Assembly: GCF_000283515.1 (NCBI RefSeq)
Contig: NC_015976.1
Span: 2,046,001-2,110,000, forward strand
DNA length: 64,000 nucleotides
Direction of reading: 5' to 3'
From: Sphingobium sp. SYK-6
GTDB taxonomy: Bacteria; Pseudomonadota; Alphaproteobacteria; Sphingomonadales; Sphingomonadaceae
Shown in pieces: positions 27,432 to 38,146 of the stretch. The first letter of the stretch is position 1; every line of letters begins with the position of its first letter. The notes below the pieces were generated by a model. It worked only from the letters and a program-made list of their open reading frames with translations. It was not told the DNA's origin and did not search any database. Both the position numbers and the translations under genes were made by a program.

Positions 27432-29774
27432 ATGAAGACAAAATTCTACGGCACATCGCGCCTACAGGTAAAAAAGGCGCTACGTCGCGGCGGCGCTGCG
27501 TTCGCGCTCCTCTTGAGCGGCGTATCCCTTCCGGCTCTGGCGCAGGACGCCGGACAGTCCAGCCCACAGGATACCGCCTCTTCGACCGGTATTGCCGATA
27601 TCATTGTCACCGCGTCGCGGCGAGCCGAGAATCTTCAGAAGGAATCTCGTGCCATTTCCGTGGTCGGCGCCGAACAGCTTGCCCGACAGGGTGTAACGGG
27701 CGCGGAAGCGGTTCAGGATCTCGTTCCCGGCCTCACCATTGCGCGCAATGGCCCGCAGCTTCAGGTATCCATTCGCGGCGTTGGCGACCGCACAATCAAT
27801 GCCTCCACGGATCCGGCCATCGCTATCAATGTCGACGGCATCTACTATCCTAAATCCTTCGAGGCGAATGCTTCATTCTTCGATCTGGAGCGCGTCGAGG
27901 TTCTGAAAGGCCCTCAGGGCACACTGTACGGCCGTAACGCATCATCCGGCGCGATCAATCTGATCACCGCGAAGCCCAAGTTCGAAACAAGCGGCTTTGC
28001 CGAGGTTGAAATCGGCAACTATGGCAATCAACGGGGTACGGCGGCGATCAACACGTCTTTCGGCGACGCGGTGGCAGTCAGACTTTCCGGCCAAATCGTC
28101 GATCGCGAAGGCTATCTCACCGATGGCTTGAATGACGATAAGAGCAAGGCTGTACGGCTTCAGGTTTTGATCGCGCCGACCGACGTCACCTCTCTGCTGC
28201 TGACCGGTTTCTACGCCCATATCGGCGGCAAGGGATCGAGTGGCGTGATCGCGCGCAGATTTGGCAGCACCCCGTCTACGTCGCCTGTGCCCGACCCCAG
28301 CAATCCTTGGGCAGGACCGACCGATCCAAGAACGCAGGCCCGCATCAACGCAACGAATCCTGGTTATCAGACGATCGTCGAGAACAACTCGTTCCAGGAC
28401 ATCGACATCTACAGCATGTCGGCACAGTTCCAGCATAATATGGACTGGGGATCGCTGACGGTGATCCCGAGCTATGTCGGCGCCCGTCTGGAGGGCCTGA
28501 ATTACGCGGCCCTGGTGGTCCCCACCTATCAGAAATCCACGAGCGATCAGCTTTCTATCGAAGCGCGGCTCTCCTCGCGCGAAGGTAGCCCCATCCAGTG
28601 GGTCGTGGGCGGCTTTGCTTCGTCGGAGGACGTCGACGACCAATATCAGAGCCGAATTCCCTACAGCCCGGCACCTGCATTTGGATCGTTCGCACTCGTG
28701 AGCGTCAGCCCGCATCGCGATGACCGGACATGGGCCGTATTCGGCGAAACCAACGCTTCCGTGACGGACACCCTTCGTCTTATCGCCGGTGCCCGATATA
28801 CATGGGAAAAGAAGATCGTCCGCGGGTTCACCAATCCCATATTCGCACCGATTCCGCAGTTTCCGATCGAGGAAACAGACGCGGCTTTCCCTGCGCGATC
28901 CAGTCCCGGCAGCATATCGGTCGACGGGCAAAGCGTCGACAAAGCGTTCAACTTCCGGCTTGGAGCGGAATATGACGTAGCGCCCCGCTCCATGCTTTAT
29001 GCCACGGTCTCCACCGGGTTCAAAGCGGGAGGCTTCTATGCCAACGTCGCACCCGACAATGCATATGCTCCGGAGAAGCTGACCTCCTATCAGGTCGGAA
29101 TGAAGAACCGATTCTTCGACAATCGACTGCAGCTAAACGTTGAGGGCTTCTATTGGGACTATAAGGACAAGCAGGAATCCTTCCTCGCCTTGCTCCCGAT
29201 CGGCAATGTCCTGGTGACCCAAAACGCCGGCAAGGTCTCCATGTATGGCTTTGATGCATCGGCGATCGTTCAAATTAGTGAAAACGATGTCCTGTCTGGA
29301 GAGGTGGAATATCTTCACAGCAAATATGACAGATACGTCTACACTTATACCGGCGCACCCGACACAACCGTGAATTGCGGCACGATTGTCAATGGATCTG
29401 AGACAACGCGTGATTGTAGCGGCTACCCGCTGGTCCGCGCACCCAAATGGTCCGGCCGGGTCGGCTATGAGCGAACGCAACCGTTACCTGGCCTGGGGAA
29501 ACTTGTCTTCAATGCGCAGATGACTTTCTCATCTCCGTATTTCGTCGCGAATAACTTTAGCGCGTTGACGCGAACGAAGGCCTATCAACTTTATGATGCA
29601 TCACTGACTTGGGCATCGGAGAATGATCGTTTCTCGGTGACCGGTTTCATCAAGAATATCGGCAATACTCCAGTCTATCAGGGCGGCGTCGTGTCGGCAT
29701 CGTTGCAAGATGCGCTGGTCGGCATGATCGGAGCACCGCGAACCTATGGGGTGCGCTTCAGAGCTGGCTTTTAA
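27432..29774 (+). CDS. TonB-dependent outer-membrane receptor
   Basis: Receptor of 780 residues. A signal peptide (about residues 1-40, ending LPALAQ) is followed by the plug start DIIVTASRRAENLQKES, RGVGDRTINASTDPAIAINVDGIY and GPQGTLYGRNASSGAINLI, and then a 22-strand-type barrel ending GAPRTYGVRFRAGF. ATG 27432 is chosen because GGGGAGG is 6-7 bases upstream, although ATG 27426 is in frame. It is a close paralog of the receptor at 43139: both share TASRRA-N-Q-ES, VPGLTI and RGVGDR blocks. Probable import of a hydrophobic or aromatic compound; ligand unknown. A strong hairpin follows. Confidence 0.94.
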   Translation: MKTKFYGTSRLQVKKALRRGGAAFALLLSGVSLPALAQDAGQSSPQDTASSTGIADIIVTASRRAENLQKESRAISVVGAEQLARQGVTGAEAVQDLVPGLTIARNGPQLQVSIRGVGDRTINASTDPAIAINVDGIYYPKSFEANASFFDLERVEVLKGPQGTLYGRNASSGAINLITAKPKFETSGFAEVEIGNYGNQRGTAAINTSFGDAVAVRLSGQIVDREGYLTDGLNDDKSKAVRLQVLIAPTDVTSLLLTGFYAHIGGKGSSGVIARRFGSTPSTSPVPDPSNPWAGPTDPRTQARINATNPGYQTIVENNSFQDIDIYSMSAQFQHNMDWGSLTVIPSYVGARLEGLNYAALVVPTYQKSTSDQLSIEARLSSREGSPIQWVVGGFASSEDVDDQYQSRIPYSPAPAFGSFALVSVSPHRDDRTWAVFGETNASVTDTLRLIAGARYTWEKKIVRGFTNPIFAPIPQFPIEETDAAFPARSSPGSISVDGQSVDKAFNFRLGAEYDVAPRSMLYATVSTGFKAGGFYANVAPDNAYAPEKLTSYQVGMKNRFFDNRLQLNVEGFYWDYKDKQESFLALLPIGNVLVTQNAGKVSMYGFDASAIVQISENDVLSGEVEYLHSKYDRYVYTYTGAPDTTVNCGTIVNGSETTRDCSGYPLVRAPKWSGRVGYERTQPLPGLGKLVFNAQMTFSSPYFVANNFSALTRTKAYQLYDASLTWASENDRFSVTGFIKNIGNTPVYQGGVVSASLQDALVGMIGAPRTYGVRFRAGF

Positions 29775-29835
29775 GCCGATATTTCGAGCTGACCGGGCGA
29801 CATGGTCCTTATGACCGCCGGTCGCTGATAAAAAC

Positions 29836-29873
29836 AGGACCAGGCATAGCGAACTATCGCTATGCCTGGTCCT
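29836..29873. terminator. Hairpin terminator after the TonB receptor gene
   Basis: A perfect 16-bp stem, AGGACCAGGCATAGCG paired with its complement over a 6-base loop AACTAT, lies 61 bases after the receptor stop. A T-run follows only when read leftward, so it may also stop leftward transcription. Confidence 0.7.
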
Positions 29874-30513
29874 ACGTTCCGTTGGCGATAGCAGCGCATT
29901 ATCCCGTTTGTAATAACCCTATCTTCTGCGCACGTTTGCAGACTCAAGGGGCTGGTGACCCCTGAGCTGAGAAAGGTGCTCACCGGGCCATCGAGGCTGA
30001 ACCTGGTGGGCCTACGTCAGCCCAGTGCTGATCGCCTTCTTCAGCTGCAGTAAGCCCTCATGGCGAGCGCCGCCGCCACCTGATCGATCAGCAACTCCAA
30101 GCCAACGTTACCGAGGCATGATCTCTTCACAAAGATAGCCGCGGCTAGGTGGAGAACCGCCGCCCTCTTCGGCTCAACGATCTGCTGTCCTGGAATAGAC
30201 GTGGCCCCAACGCCGCCTGACTTCCGCCTTTCCGAATGAAGAGGCGATAAAGACAACCTCATCACGCGGTCTTATCACCTTGATCAGAACGACCGCAGTG
30301 GCATTGATCATTGGATTGGGGATGAGATCCTTTTCGTAGAGCCGGCCCACCAAGTCAGAAGCTGACGATCTCCCACAGCGCGAGAATCATCAACGCCAAA
30401 ACTGCCTCGTCGATTAGACCGACGTCAACCTGCGGATCACCGATCGCTGAGTCAGTTGGGGCCAGGACGCACTCCGAAACCAAAAGAGCCGTAGCCGATG
30501 TCGCGTTCAACTT
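29874..30513. other. Gene-poor stretch with possible decayed coding sequence
   Basis: These 640 bases hold no complete gene. The only suggestive signal is a 23-codon frame at 30149-30220 (listed separately). No other recognisable motif, ribosome site or hairpin was found; several short frames are broken by stops. Confidence 0.5.
30149..30220 (+). pseudogene. Possible 3' remnant of an IS66-type transposase
   Basis: The frame ends RLNDLLSWNRRGPNAA and a stop, resembling the R-x-(D/N)-(E/D)-LL-x-WN ending of IS66 TnpC proteins. Only about 20 residues are involved and a stop lies upstream, so this is weak evidence of a decayed element. No inverted repeats were found. Confidence 0.2.
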
Positions 30514-30726
30514 TCAGGTGACGATAAGCCTCAGACTGGCCGGCGCATCGGCTAAGGCATCTGAAAAGCCAAACGTGCTGTTCCGAACCGCCGTTCCGAG
30601 CTGAAGATCATTCTCATCTTCGTTGACCGACAAACGCAACACACCGTCGTTATCAAGAGAAACATGACATCGCCCGCAAAGAAAACATTCGCTACAGGCG
30701 TCAGAATCCCTCGATGCCCAGCTCAA
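30514..30726 (-). pseudogene. Ferredoxin-like remnant, fourth cluster ligand missing
   Basis: A 70-codon frame directly downstream of the ferredoxin reductase gene contains CSECFLCGRCHVSL, whose cysteine spacing equals that of [14 protein letters not shown] in the intact ferredoxin at 32020. An acidic NEDENDL block follows, as in ferredoxins. The fourth ligand expected in RLSCQ-like context is replaced (RNSTFG), and the N-terminal half is missing: a stop codon (TAG) lies upstream. It starts at best with TTG. It is probably a decayed or truncated second ferredoxin. A functional short variant cannot be ruled out. Confidence 0.5.
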
Positions 30727-30751
30727 GGAACCCTATGGCCCCGGTTGTTGG

Positions 30752-32014
30752 TCAAAGCACTTCGACACCCGGTTGCCTATCCTGCGCTTCGACCACCAGT
30801 TCCTTCAAGGCTATAGTCGTATCGGCAAGGCTTGTCGCGCCAACACGGGCCCTCTGGATGACGAGAGCCTTACCTTGGACATAGTCCTTGACCTGATTGA
30901 CACAGTCGAGTGCGATTACGGCGCCATCCTTCAGGTAGATGACCGAAAAGCTTCGGGAGGCAGGATCGCCCCGCACAACCGTGTCGTCGTAACCCGTCGA
31001 AAGCCCCACGGTCTGGAGTTTGAGGTCATATTGATTGGACCAGAACCAGGGAACCGCATGATAAGGACGGGGCTCTCCGACAATCGCCTGCGCGACGGTT
31101 TTGGCCATATCGTTGGCGTTTTGAACGGATTCAAGGCGGATGCGGGCACCCCCTGCGAAGACATTCGCGTGCGCCGCGCAATCGCCGATCGCATAGACAT
31201 CCGGCAGGCTCGTCTGGCAATTAACTTCGACTTCGACGCCATTGCCACCTTTGGCGCCGCAGGCGAGCAGGGGCTCCACAGCGGGAACGACGCCGACGCC
31301 GACGATCACCATGTCGGCGGGAATAACCTCTCCGTTCGCCAGTCGCACTGCCTTGACCTCGCCGCCCTCCCCTTCGAGCGCGTCAACCTGCACATCGGTG
31401 CGTAAATCGACACCATGAGCACGATGTTCGGCCTCGTAGAAAGCGGAAAGGGCTGGTCCAGCCACACGGGCCAATACGCGCGGCTGAGCCTCAAGTACTG
31501 TCACCTCGCAGCCCAATTTGGTCAGGACTGCTGCAGCTTCCAGGCCGATATATCCGCCGCCGATGACGACAACACGCACCAGGCCCGCGTCCAGGCGGGT
31601 CATCATCTGGTCCACATCTGCGCGATCTCTGATCGTATAGACGCCGGAGAGATCCGCACCAGTACATCCTAGCCTGCGCGGGTCCCCGCCCGTAGCCCAG
31701 ATGAGCTTGCCGTATTGAACCTGCCCGCCGTCGGCGAAATCGACGCGATGGGCCACCGGATCAACCGAGACCGCCGCCCTCCCCAGGACGAGATCAATGT
31801 TCTTGTCTCGCCAAAAGCCTGGCGGTCTGAGGTAGAGCCGTTCGAAGGTCTTCTCCCGCGCGAGATATTCCTTGCTGAGAGGAGGCCGCTCATAGGGCGG
31901 CTCGCTGTCCCGTCCGACCATCAGGATCGAGCCGGAGAACCCCATTTGCCGCAAAGAGATCGCGGCCTGGGCTCCACCATGACCTGCCCCAACAATGACG
32001 ATGTCGGCCTTCAT
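30752..32014 (-). CDS. NAD(P)H-ferredoxin reductase, FAD-dependent
   Basis: Flavoprotein of 420 residues of the putidaredoxin-reductase/BphA4 type. Visible are the FAD motif [12 protein letters not shown] at the N-terminus, [12 protein letters not shown], the central NAD motif [16 protein letters not shown] and the second FAD motif VYAIGDCA. The C-terminal domain includes [16 protein letters not shown]. The start lies 5 bases after the ferredoxin gene. It should pass electrons from NAD(P)H to that ferredoxin and then to a Rieske oxygenase; the VanA-like oxygenase at 34870 is the nearest candidate, with those at 15507 and 59198 possible too. Cytoplasmic. Confidence 0.93.
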   Translation of the reverse strand: MKADIVIVGAGHGGAQAAISLRQMGFSGSILMVGRDSEPPYERPPLSKEYLAREKTFERLYLRPPGFWRDKNIDLVLGRAAVSVDPVAHRVDFADGGQVQYGKLIWATGGDPRRLGCTGADLSGVYTIRDRADVDQMMTRLDAGLVRVVVIGGGYIGLEAAAVLTKLGCEVTVLEAQPRVLARVAGPALSAFYEAEHRAHGVDLRTDVQVDALEGEGGEVKAVRLANGEVIPADMVIVGVGVVPAVEPLLACGAKGGNGVEVEVNCQTSLPDVYAIGDCAAHANVFAGGARIRLESVQNANDMAKTVAQAIVGEPRPYHAVPWFWSNQYDLKLQTVGLSTGYDDTVVRGDPASRSFSVIYLKDGAVIALDCVNQVKDYVQGKALVIQRARVGATSLADTTIALKELVVEAQDRQPGVEVL

Positions 32015-32019
32015 TACCC

Positions 32020-32337
32020 TTAGTCTTCCGGAGCGATGGTTGCTTCAAGGCCATCCAGTTCGTCGCCGATGACGATCTGGCACGAGAGTCGCGATGCAGC
32101 GGTCCGATGGCTCGAACTGTCCAGCAGATCATCCTCATCCGCGCTCATCGCGGGAAGTTTGGGCAAATAGGCGAGCTCGACATAGACGTGACAGGTGGCG
32201 CAAGAGAGACACCCCCCGCACAGCGCAAGCAACTCGTCGATGCCATGATCGCGGATAACTTCCATCAGCGACAAACCCGATTTCGCTTCGATAGACTGCT
32301 GCGCACCGCCGCGATCCGTGACGACAATTTGAACCAT
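32020..32337 (-). CDS. [2Fe-2S] ferredoxin, adrenodoxin type
   Basis: Small electron carrier of 105 residues. Cluster ligands are C40, C46 and C49 in [12 protein letters not shown], with the fourth near C86 in SRLSCQIV. The DEDDLLD acidic patch and C-terminal ELDGLEATI are typical of putidaredoxin-like ferredoxins. ATG 32337 is chosen because it follows the fghA stop by 14 bases; an in-frame ATG at 32373 lies inside fghA. The reductase gene follows 5 bases downstream. Expected to feed a Rieske oxygenase. Confidence 0.92.
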   Translation of the reverse strand: MVQIVVTDRGGAQQSIEAKSGLSLMEVIRDHGIDELLALCGGCLSCATCHVYVELAYLPKLPAMSADEDDLLDSSSHRTAASRLSCQIVIGDELDGLEATIAPED

Positions 32338-32351
32338 TAACTTGTCCGATC

Positions 32352-33188
32352 TTACAGCCGAGCAGCGTGCCATTGCAGATGATCGGCCATGAATGTTGAA
32401 ATGAAATAATAGCTGTGATCATAGCCCGGCTGGAGCCGCAGCGTGAGCGGAATGGCTGCAGCCTTACAGGCATCCCTCAGCAATTCGGGCCTCAGCTGTT
32501 CGTGCAGAAACTGATCCGCGTCACCCTGGTCGACCAGCAGATCCGGAATATGGGAGCCGTCTTCGATCAGGGCGACCGCGTCGTGCTTGCGCCACGCCGA
32601 AACATCATCTCCCAGATAGCCTCGGAGCGCTTTCTGGCCCCACGGAACCTGAGATGGCGCCGTGATCGGCGAGAAAGCCGAAACCGCGCGGTAACGGTCG
32701 GGAAAGGCCAGGCCGATCGTCAGAGCGCCATGACCTCCCATGGAATGTCCCATGATCGATTGCCGTTCGAGGTCGGACGGAAATTCCGACTCGATCACGC
32801 GCGGCAACTCTTCGGTCACATAGGACCACATGCGATAATGATGGGAGAAAGGCTCCTGCGTCGCATCGACATAGAAACCCGCGCCAAGACCGAAATCATA
32901 GCTGCCGGCTGGATCGTCGGTCACGCCTTCGCCACGCGGCGAGGTGTCAGGGGCCACGAAGATGAGGCCGAGTTCCGCGCATGCTCGCCGGAATTCACCC
33001 TTCTCGGTCACATTGGCATGCGTGCAGGTGAGACCTGACAGATACCACACCACCGGCAACTTTTCTCCCGGGGCGCAGTCCGGGACGAAAACGGAAAAGA
33101 CCATCTCCGTCCCGGTCACCTTCGACTGATGCTTGTAAACGCCTTGTATACCGCCATGACTGCGGTTCGCGCTCAGCTGTTCGATCAT
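32352..33188 (-). CDS. fghA: S-formylglutathione hydrolase
   Basis: Serine hydrolase of 278 residues converting S-formylglutathione to formate and glutathione. Motifs are [18 protein letters not shown] near residue 50, the nucleophile [10 protein letters not shown] near 148, a catalytic Asp in DQGDADQFL near 224 and His in GYDHSYYFI near 258. Length is as usual for the esterase-D family. It follows the glyoxalase-fold gene and precedes the ferredoxin in one leftward operon with adhC, so it completes glutathione-dependent formaldehyde oxidation, most likely to deal with formaldehyde from O-demethylation. Cytoplasmic. Confidence 0.95.
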   Translation of the reverse strand: MIEQLSANRSHGGIQGVYKHQSKVTGTEMVFSVFVPDCAPGEKLPVVWYLSGLTCTHANVTEKGEFRRACAELGLIFVAPDTSPRGEGVTDDPAGSYDFGLGAGFYVDATQEPFSHHYRMWSYVTEELPRVIESEFPSDLERQSIMGHSMGGHGALTIGLAFPDRYRAVSAFSPITAPSQVPWGQKALRGYLGDDVSAWRKHDAVALIEDGSHIPDLLVDQGDADQFLHEQLRPELLRDACKAAAIPLTLRLQPGYDHSYYFISTFMADHLQWHAARL

Positions 33189-33209
33189 GGCGGCAACTGT
33201 TCCCGGTTC

Positions 33210-33602
33210 TTACACGAAGGTGTAGGCACAAACCTTGTTGCCGGCCGGATCGCGCAGATAGGCGGCATAGGCTCCGGGCAGATGGCTGCGCGGTCCGGCC
33301 GCGCCTTCGTCCGTTCCGCCATTTTCGAGGCCGGCCGCATAAAAGGCATCGACTTCGGCGGTGCTGGCGGCCGCAAAGCCAACCGTCACGCCGTTGCTGG
33401 AAGGCGCTTCGCCGTTGCCGGGACGCGCAATGATGAACGCCGGCTTTTCCTTGCCGTAAAGAATCCATCTATTGCCGAAAGGCCCCAGATTCTGCACTCC
33501 GAGGGCACCCAGCGCCGCGTCATAGAACTTCGCCGACGTCTCGACATCCGCCGCGCCAATGAAAACATGCGAGAAGACGCCGTCACCAGAAATCACTGCC
33601 AT
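33210..33602 (-). CDS. VOC/glyoxalase-fold protein
   Basis: Protein of 130 residues of the vicinal oxygen chelate superfamily. It begins SHVFIGAADVETSAKFYDAAL and ends LPGAYAAYLRDPAGNKVCAY, the two beta-alpha-beta-beta-beta halves. ATG 33602 has AGGAG about 8 bases upstream; longer frames run inside adhC. It lies between adhC and fghA. Such proteins commonly travel with the glutathione-dependent formaldehyde genes; a role in glutathione-adduct handling is possible. Not a complete glyoxalase I by the metal-ligand pattern that I can see. Confidence 0.85.
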   Translation of the reverse strand: MAVISGDGVFSHVFIGAADVETSAKFYDAALGALGVQNLGPFGNRWILYGKEKPAFIIARPGNGEAPSSNGVTVGFAAASTAEVDAFYAAGLENGGTDEGAAGPRSHLPGAYAAYLRDPAGNKVCAYTFV

Positions 33603-33630
33603 AATATTTCTCCTGTAGCCTTGTTGGAAT

Positions 33631-34743
<1,113 letters not shown>

Positions 34744-34869
34744 CCCCAAATGCCCCCTCTTCGAAAACTAGCAGGAACCCCGATGGTCCGCAGCGGAACC
34801 GTTTCAATCTCGACTCCACAGCCCATAGATTGTATAAATGATCGTTAGTCAAGTGAAGGATAAAGAAGG

Positions 34870-35961
34870 ATGCTGAACTATCTCCGCAACGCCTGGTATG
34901 CGTCGGCCTATGCCGACGAAATCGGTGAACGGCCGCTGGCGCGCAAGCTGCTCGATCGCGACATGGTCATCTATCGCGACGCGGAGAAGCAACTCGCCGT
35001 TCTCGAAGATAGATGCCCGCATCGATTCGCCCCCTTGTCAGGCGGCAAGGTGATCGAGGGAACGATCCAGTGCCCTTATCACGGCCTGCGGTTCGATCGT
35101 ACGGGCGCCTGCACCCATAATCCGCATATGAAGGGCGGAGGCCCCCTCAAGGCGGCGTCCGTCGCTGCCTGGCCCGTCCTGGAAAAATATGGCATCGTCT
35201 GGATCTGGCCGGGCGATCCAGAGAGAGCGCGCGAGGACGCGCTTCCCAGGATCGACTTTCTCGAACGTCCCAAGGACTTCAGCGTCGTCAAGGGACTGCT
35301 TCATGTCCGCGGCCATTATGAACTGGTGGTCGATAACCTGCTCGACCTCAGCCATGCCGCTTATATCCATCCCCAGTTTGCCGGTGGTCAGTATAGCAGT
35401 GAAGAGCTGCTGGCCGCGACGAAGCAGAAGCTCGAACGCCGCGAACGCTCCATCGTCAATCATCGCATCCGCAGCGGCCTTGCCGCTCCCGCGGCGCATC
35501 AGGCGCTGTTCGGTTTCGATGCGCAAACGCCGGTTCATTCCGAATCGACGATGACCTGGCATCCACCTGCAATGCTCGATTTCGCGGTCGGGAGCTGGAT
35601 CGACGGGACCCCGAAGGAGGAAGGCGCTCATATCCCGCAGCTTCACTTCATCACGCCGGAGACGGAATTCTCATCGCATTACTTCTTCGTCAACGGCCGC
35701 AACCGACGGCTCGGCGATCCGGAGGTCGACAAGGCCCTGCTCGATTTCTTCGACCTCGCCTTTGGCCGGCAGGACGAACCCATGATCGAAATGGTGCAAC
35801 GGCGGATGGGCAAGATAAGCGACATCAACCTCCTTAACCCGATACTTCTTCCAACGGACGCGGCACCCGTTTCAGCGCGTCGTCTTCTCGCCAAGCTGAT
35901 CGCCGATGAAGCGGCCCAGGATCTTTCGCGATCGAACGAAGACGCCATCGCGGCGGAATGA
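34870..35961 (+). CDS. Rieske oxygenase, vanillate O-demethylase-like (VanA type)
   Basis: Oxygenase of 363 residues. Rieske ligands are in CPHRFAPLSGG near residue 50 and CPYHGLRF near 70. The mononuclear iron site is DNLLDLSHAAYIH near 155-165. The N-terminus MLNYLRNAWYASAYADEI is typical of VanA/dicamba-demethylase-like oxygenases. It is transcribed divergently from the adhC-fghA-ferredoxin-reductase operon, which supplies both electrons and formaldehyde removal, so O- or N-demethylation is the best hypothesis. The substrate is not proven. An SDR gene follows about 200 bases downstream. Confidence 0.92.
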   Translation: MLNYLRNAWYASAYADEIGERPLARKLLDRDMVIYRDAEKQLAVLEDRCPHRFAPLSGGKVIEGTIQCPYHGLRFDRTGACTHNPHMKGGGPLKAASVAAWPVLEKYGIVWIWPGDPERAREDALPRIDFLERPKDFSVVKGLLHVRGHYELVVDNLLDLSHAAYIHPQFAGGQYSSEELLAATKQKLERRERSIVNHRIRSGLAAPAAHQALFGFDAQTPVHSESTMTWHPPAMLDFAVGSWIDGTPKEEGAHIPQLHFITPETEFSSHYFFVNGRNRRLGDPEVDKALLDFFDLAFGRQDEPMIEMVQRRMGKISDINLLNPILLPTDAAPVSARRLLAKLIADEAAQDLSRSNEDAIAAE

Positions 35962-36169
35962 GACATTGGGCTGAGACCAGCCATTCCGATAGTTTCGCAG
36001 CGCTCTGTGGACGTGCGGAGGAGCAAGCTGGTCCGCCAATGCGCCAAGTCCACGGCGTGCTAAAATAGAATAAATTATTGCCTGACAATCTTCGATCACC
36101 AATGATAGGCCAACATAGAAATTGGCAGAGCGGCTCGCCAAGCGAGTCCCGAGTGGAGCGGAAAGAAAT

Positions 36170-36919
36170 ATGGGTATTCTCGAAGGAAAGGTCGCGGTCG
36201 TCACGGGCGCTGCCCGGGGGATCGGTGCCGAGATCGTCCGCACACTGGCGCACGAAGGCGCGGCAGTGGTCGCGACGGACATTCTCGACTGCGACCAGAC
36301 GGTTCAAAGCGTCAAATCGGCTGGCGGGCACGCCATCGCGGTCACTGGCGATATCAGTTCACCCGAGGCGGTCGCCCAACTGGCGTCCAGAACCGCCGAG
36401 GCATTTGGCCCGGCACATATTCTCGTGAACAATGCCGGCCTGCATCCCTCGCCGATGCCTTTCGAGGAATTGGGCTTCGATTATTGGCGTCGTACCATGT
36501 CCGTCAATCTTGACGCCATGTTCCTCACAATTCAGGCATTCCTGCCGCAACTGAAGCAAAATAGCTGGGGCCGTATCGTCAATTTCTCTTCAGCCGCAGC
36601 CAACACCGCTCCGCCCAATGGCGCACCTTATGTTGCGAGCAAGGCGGGCGTGGTTGGCCTGACACGCGCGGCGGCGACCGAGTTCGGCAAGTACAATATC
36701 ACGGTGAATTCCATAGCGCCCAATCCGGTGCGCACGCCCGGCGCCGACGACGCGATCAATGAAGATATGTTCCAGGCGATTGCCCAACTCCAGCCCGTCC
36801 CCAAGGTGATGGAACCCCGGCATCTGACAGGCGCCATCCTGTTCCTTTGCACCGATGGCGCCGAGTTCATCACCGGTCAAAATCTGCATGTGGACGGCGG
36901 AATGGTCCGCGCCGGCTAA
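36170..36919 (+). CDS. Short-chain dehydrogenase/reductase
   Basis: Protein of 249 residues with the FabG-like SDR pattern: TGAARGIGAEIV near residue 13, NNAGLHP near 87, NFSSAAA near 139, YVASKAGVVG near 152 and the C-terminal ITGQNLHVDGG. ATG 36170 is preferred over an in-frame upstream start at 36122 because GGAAAG lies 5-6 bases before it. It lies downstream of the VanA-like oxygenase on the same strand, so it may oxidise or reduce its product. Substrate unknown. Confidence 0.9.
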   Translation: MGILEGKVAVVTGAARGIGAEIVRTLAHEGAAVVATDILDCDQTVQSVKSAGGHAIAVTGDISSPEAVAQLASRTAEAFGPAHILVNNAGLHPSPMPFEELGFDYWRRTMSVNLDAMFLTIQAFLPQLKQNSWGRIVNFSSAAANTAPPNGAPYVASKAGVVGLTRAAATEFGKYNITVNSIAPNPVRTPGADDAINEDMFQAIAQLQPVPKVMEPRHLTGAILFLCTDGAEFITGQNLHVDGGMVRAG

Positions 36920-37226
36920 GAAAGGACGCGCAGATCCATTCCCAACCCCTTGTGCGCGATCCGTTGGGAAAGCAGTTCCCTCGGTCGGCTCGCCCGTCGC
37001 AAAGCTGCCAGGCGCTGAAGTCACGAGAATGGCTGGGCATTGCGAGGGCATTCTCGCGCGTACCAATGCTGGAGGCCTTTCCTCGCCCCGCATCATTGGA
37101 CAATCGCCGCCCTGTGCTTCTCGACCGCCGCGATCAGGCTCGATAGCGTGGTTACGCTGGTCGCATTGCCCTCGACCTGGATCGGGCATCCCATCCCGTT
37201 CAACCGATCACGATGTGCCCCCAGTT

Positions 37227-37441
37227 ATGCACTTCGCAGTGGCAAACTCTGCCGTCCGATCGGGCGGCGCGACGGGCAGTCTGATGGCGATCGCCCGCTT
37301 GACAGGCGATATCTGAATTCCACGCTGCCCAGCGTCATCCTTGCGCCAGGTTGGGTCGCCAGCCCTGCGACTTTTTGCTATCCGGCAGGCCTTGTCGTCA
37401 CTGCTGCCTTCTTCGGCCTCACACGCGAAGACGCGAGCTAG
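37227..37441 (+). pseudogene. Decayed 3' end of a DHA2-type MFS permease gene
   Basis: Two frames read together give SAVRSGGATGSLMAIARLTGD and then, in a second frame, VILAPGWVASPATFCYPAGL and FFGLTREDAS with a stop at 37441. The first block matches the S-A-P-R-x-S-G-G-A-x-G-x-L-x-T-A-R-L-T-G segment found near the end of DHA2 permeases (compare the permease at 10467). At least one frameshift separates the blocks. The rest of the gap from 36920 shows only noisy similarity. The 3' end overlaps that of the GntR gene by 4 bases. Confidence 0.4.
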
Positions 37442-38115
37442 TCAGCCGTCCAATAGCCAGGCAGGCTGTCAAACACCTCTTCAAGCAAATGTTCGATGCG
37501 ATCCCGATCCGCCGAATGAGCCGCGAGCAAAGTGTCGCGATCCTTCATCACCAGCGCGTCATACAGGGCCTTCTCACCTGTCGCGGATTCCTCATCGGGA
37601 AGCAGGGCGCGAAAACGGTCCGTCAAGGTCCATAAGCGCATGGCCTCGCGCAGCAGAATCTTCTCCGGCGAAAGACTGAAGATCAGTTCGCGCGCCGCCG
37701 TCAGGGCTTCGAGCCATATCTCACGCTTTCCCGGACTTAATGGGCGAGAGATGATTTCGAAATAGGCCTTCAGTTTCTTGATCTCCGTGGCGTTGGGCCA
37801 ACGGGCGCTGCGCAGCAACTCGGCTTCGAGCCAGCGCCGCAACTTATAAAGCTGACGCGCTTCCCCGCGCGACAGGCGAGTCACGAAATAACCCCGGTTG
37901 CGATCATGCTGCAGCAAGCCTTCCGCATGCAGCTGCTTGAGGGCCTCCCGAACCGGAACCTTGCTCACCGAATATTCCTCGGCCAGGCCGGTTTGGCTGA
38001 GATGAGCGCCGGGCTGAAGTCCTCCACGCATGATCGCGCGACGGATCAACTGTACCATTCGATCCGACAGCGCGGATTCGGGTTGGGCGGTAGAAATTGA
38101 CGATGCTGTACTCAT
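37438..38115 (-). CDS. GntR-family regulator (FCD/VanR type)
   Basis: Regulator of 225 residues. The N-terminal winged helix shows LSDRMVQLIRRAIMRGGLQPG and LAEEYSVSKVPVREALKQLHAEGLL, then HDRNRGYFV. The C-terminal all-helical FCD-type domain starts with EARQLYKLRRWLEAELLR. The usual metal/ligand signature D-x-x-FH is replaced here (EALTAARELIF), unlike the paralog at 49522. It is preceded by the alcohol dehydrogenase gene on the same strand (31 bases). It probably controls that operon and perhaps the divergent amidohydrolase gene. Confidence 0.9.
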   Translation of the reverse strand: MSTASSISTAQPESALSDRMVQLIRRAIMRGGLQPGAHLSQTGLAEEYSVSKVPVREALKQLHAEGLLQHDRNRGYFVTRLSRGEARQLYKLRRWLEAELLRSARWPNATEIKKLKAYFEIISRPLSPGKREIWLEALTAARELIFSLSPEKILLREAMRLWTLTDRFRALLPDEESATGEKALYDALVMKDRDTLLAAHSADRDRIEHLLEEVFDSLPGYWTAD

Positions 38116-38146
38116 CGAGGATTCACACCTGAAAGTCGCATGGCTG

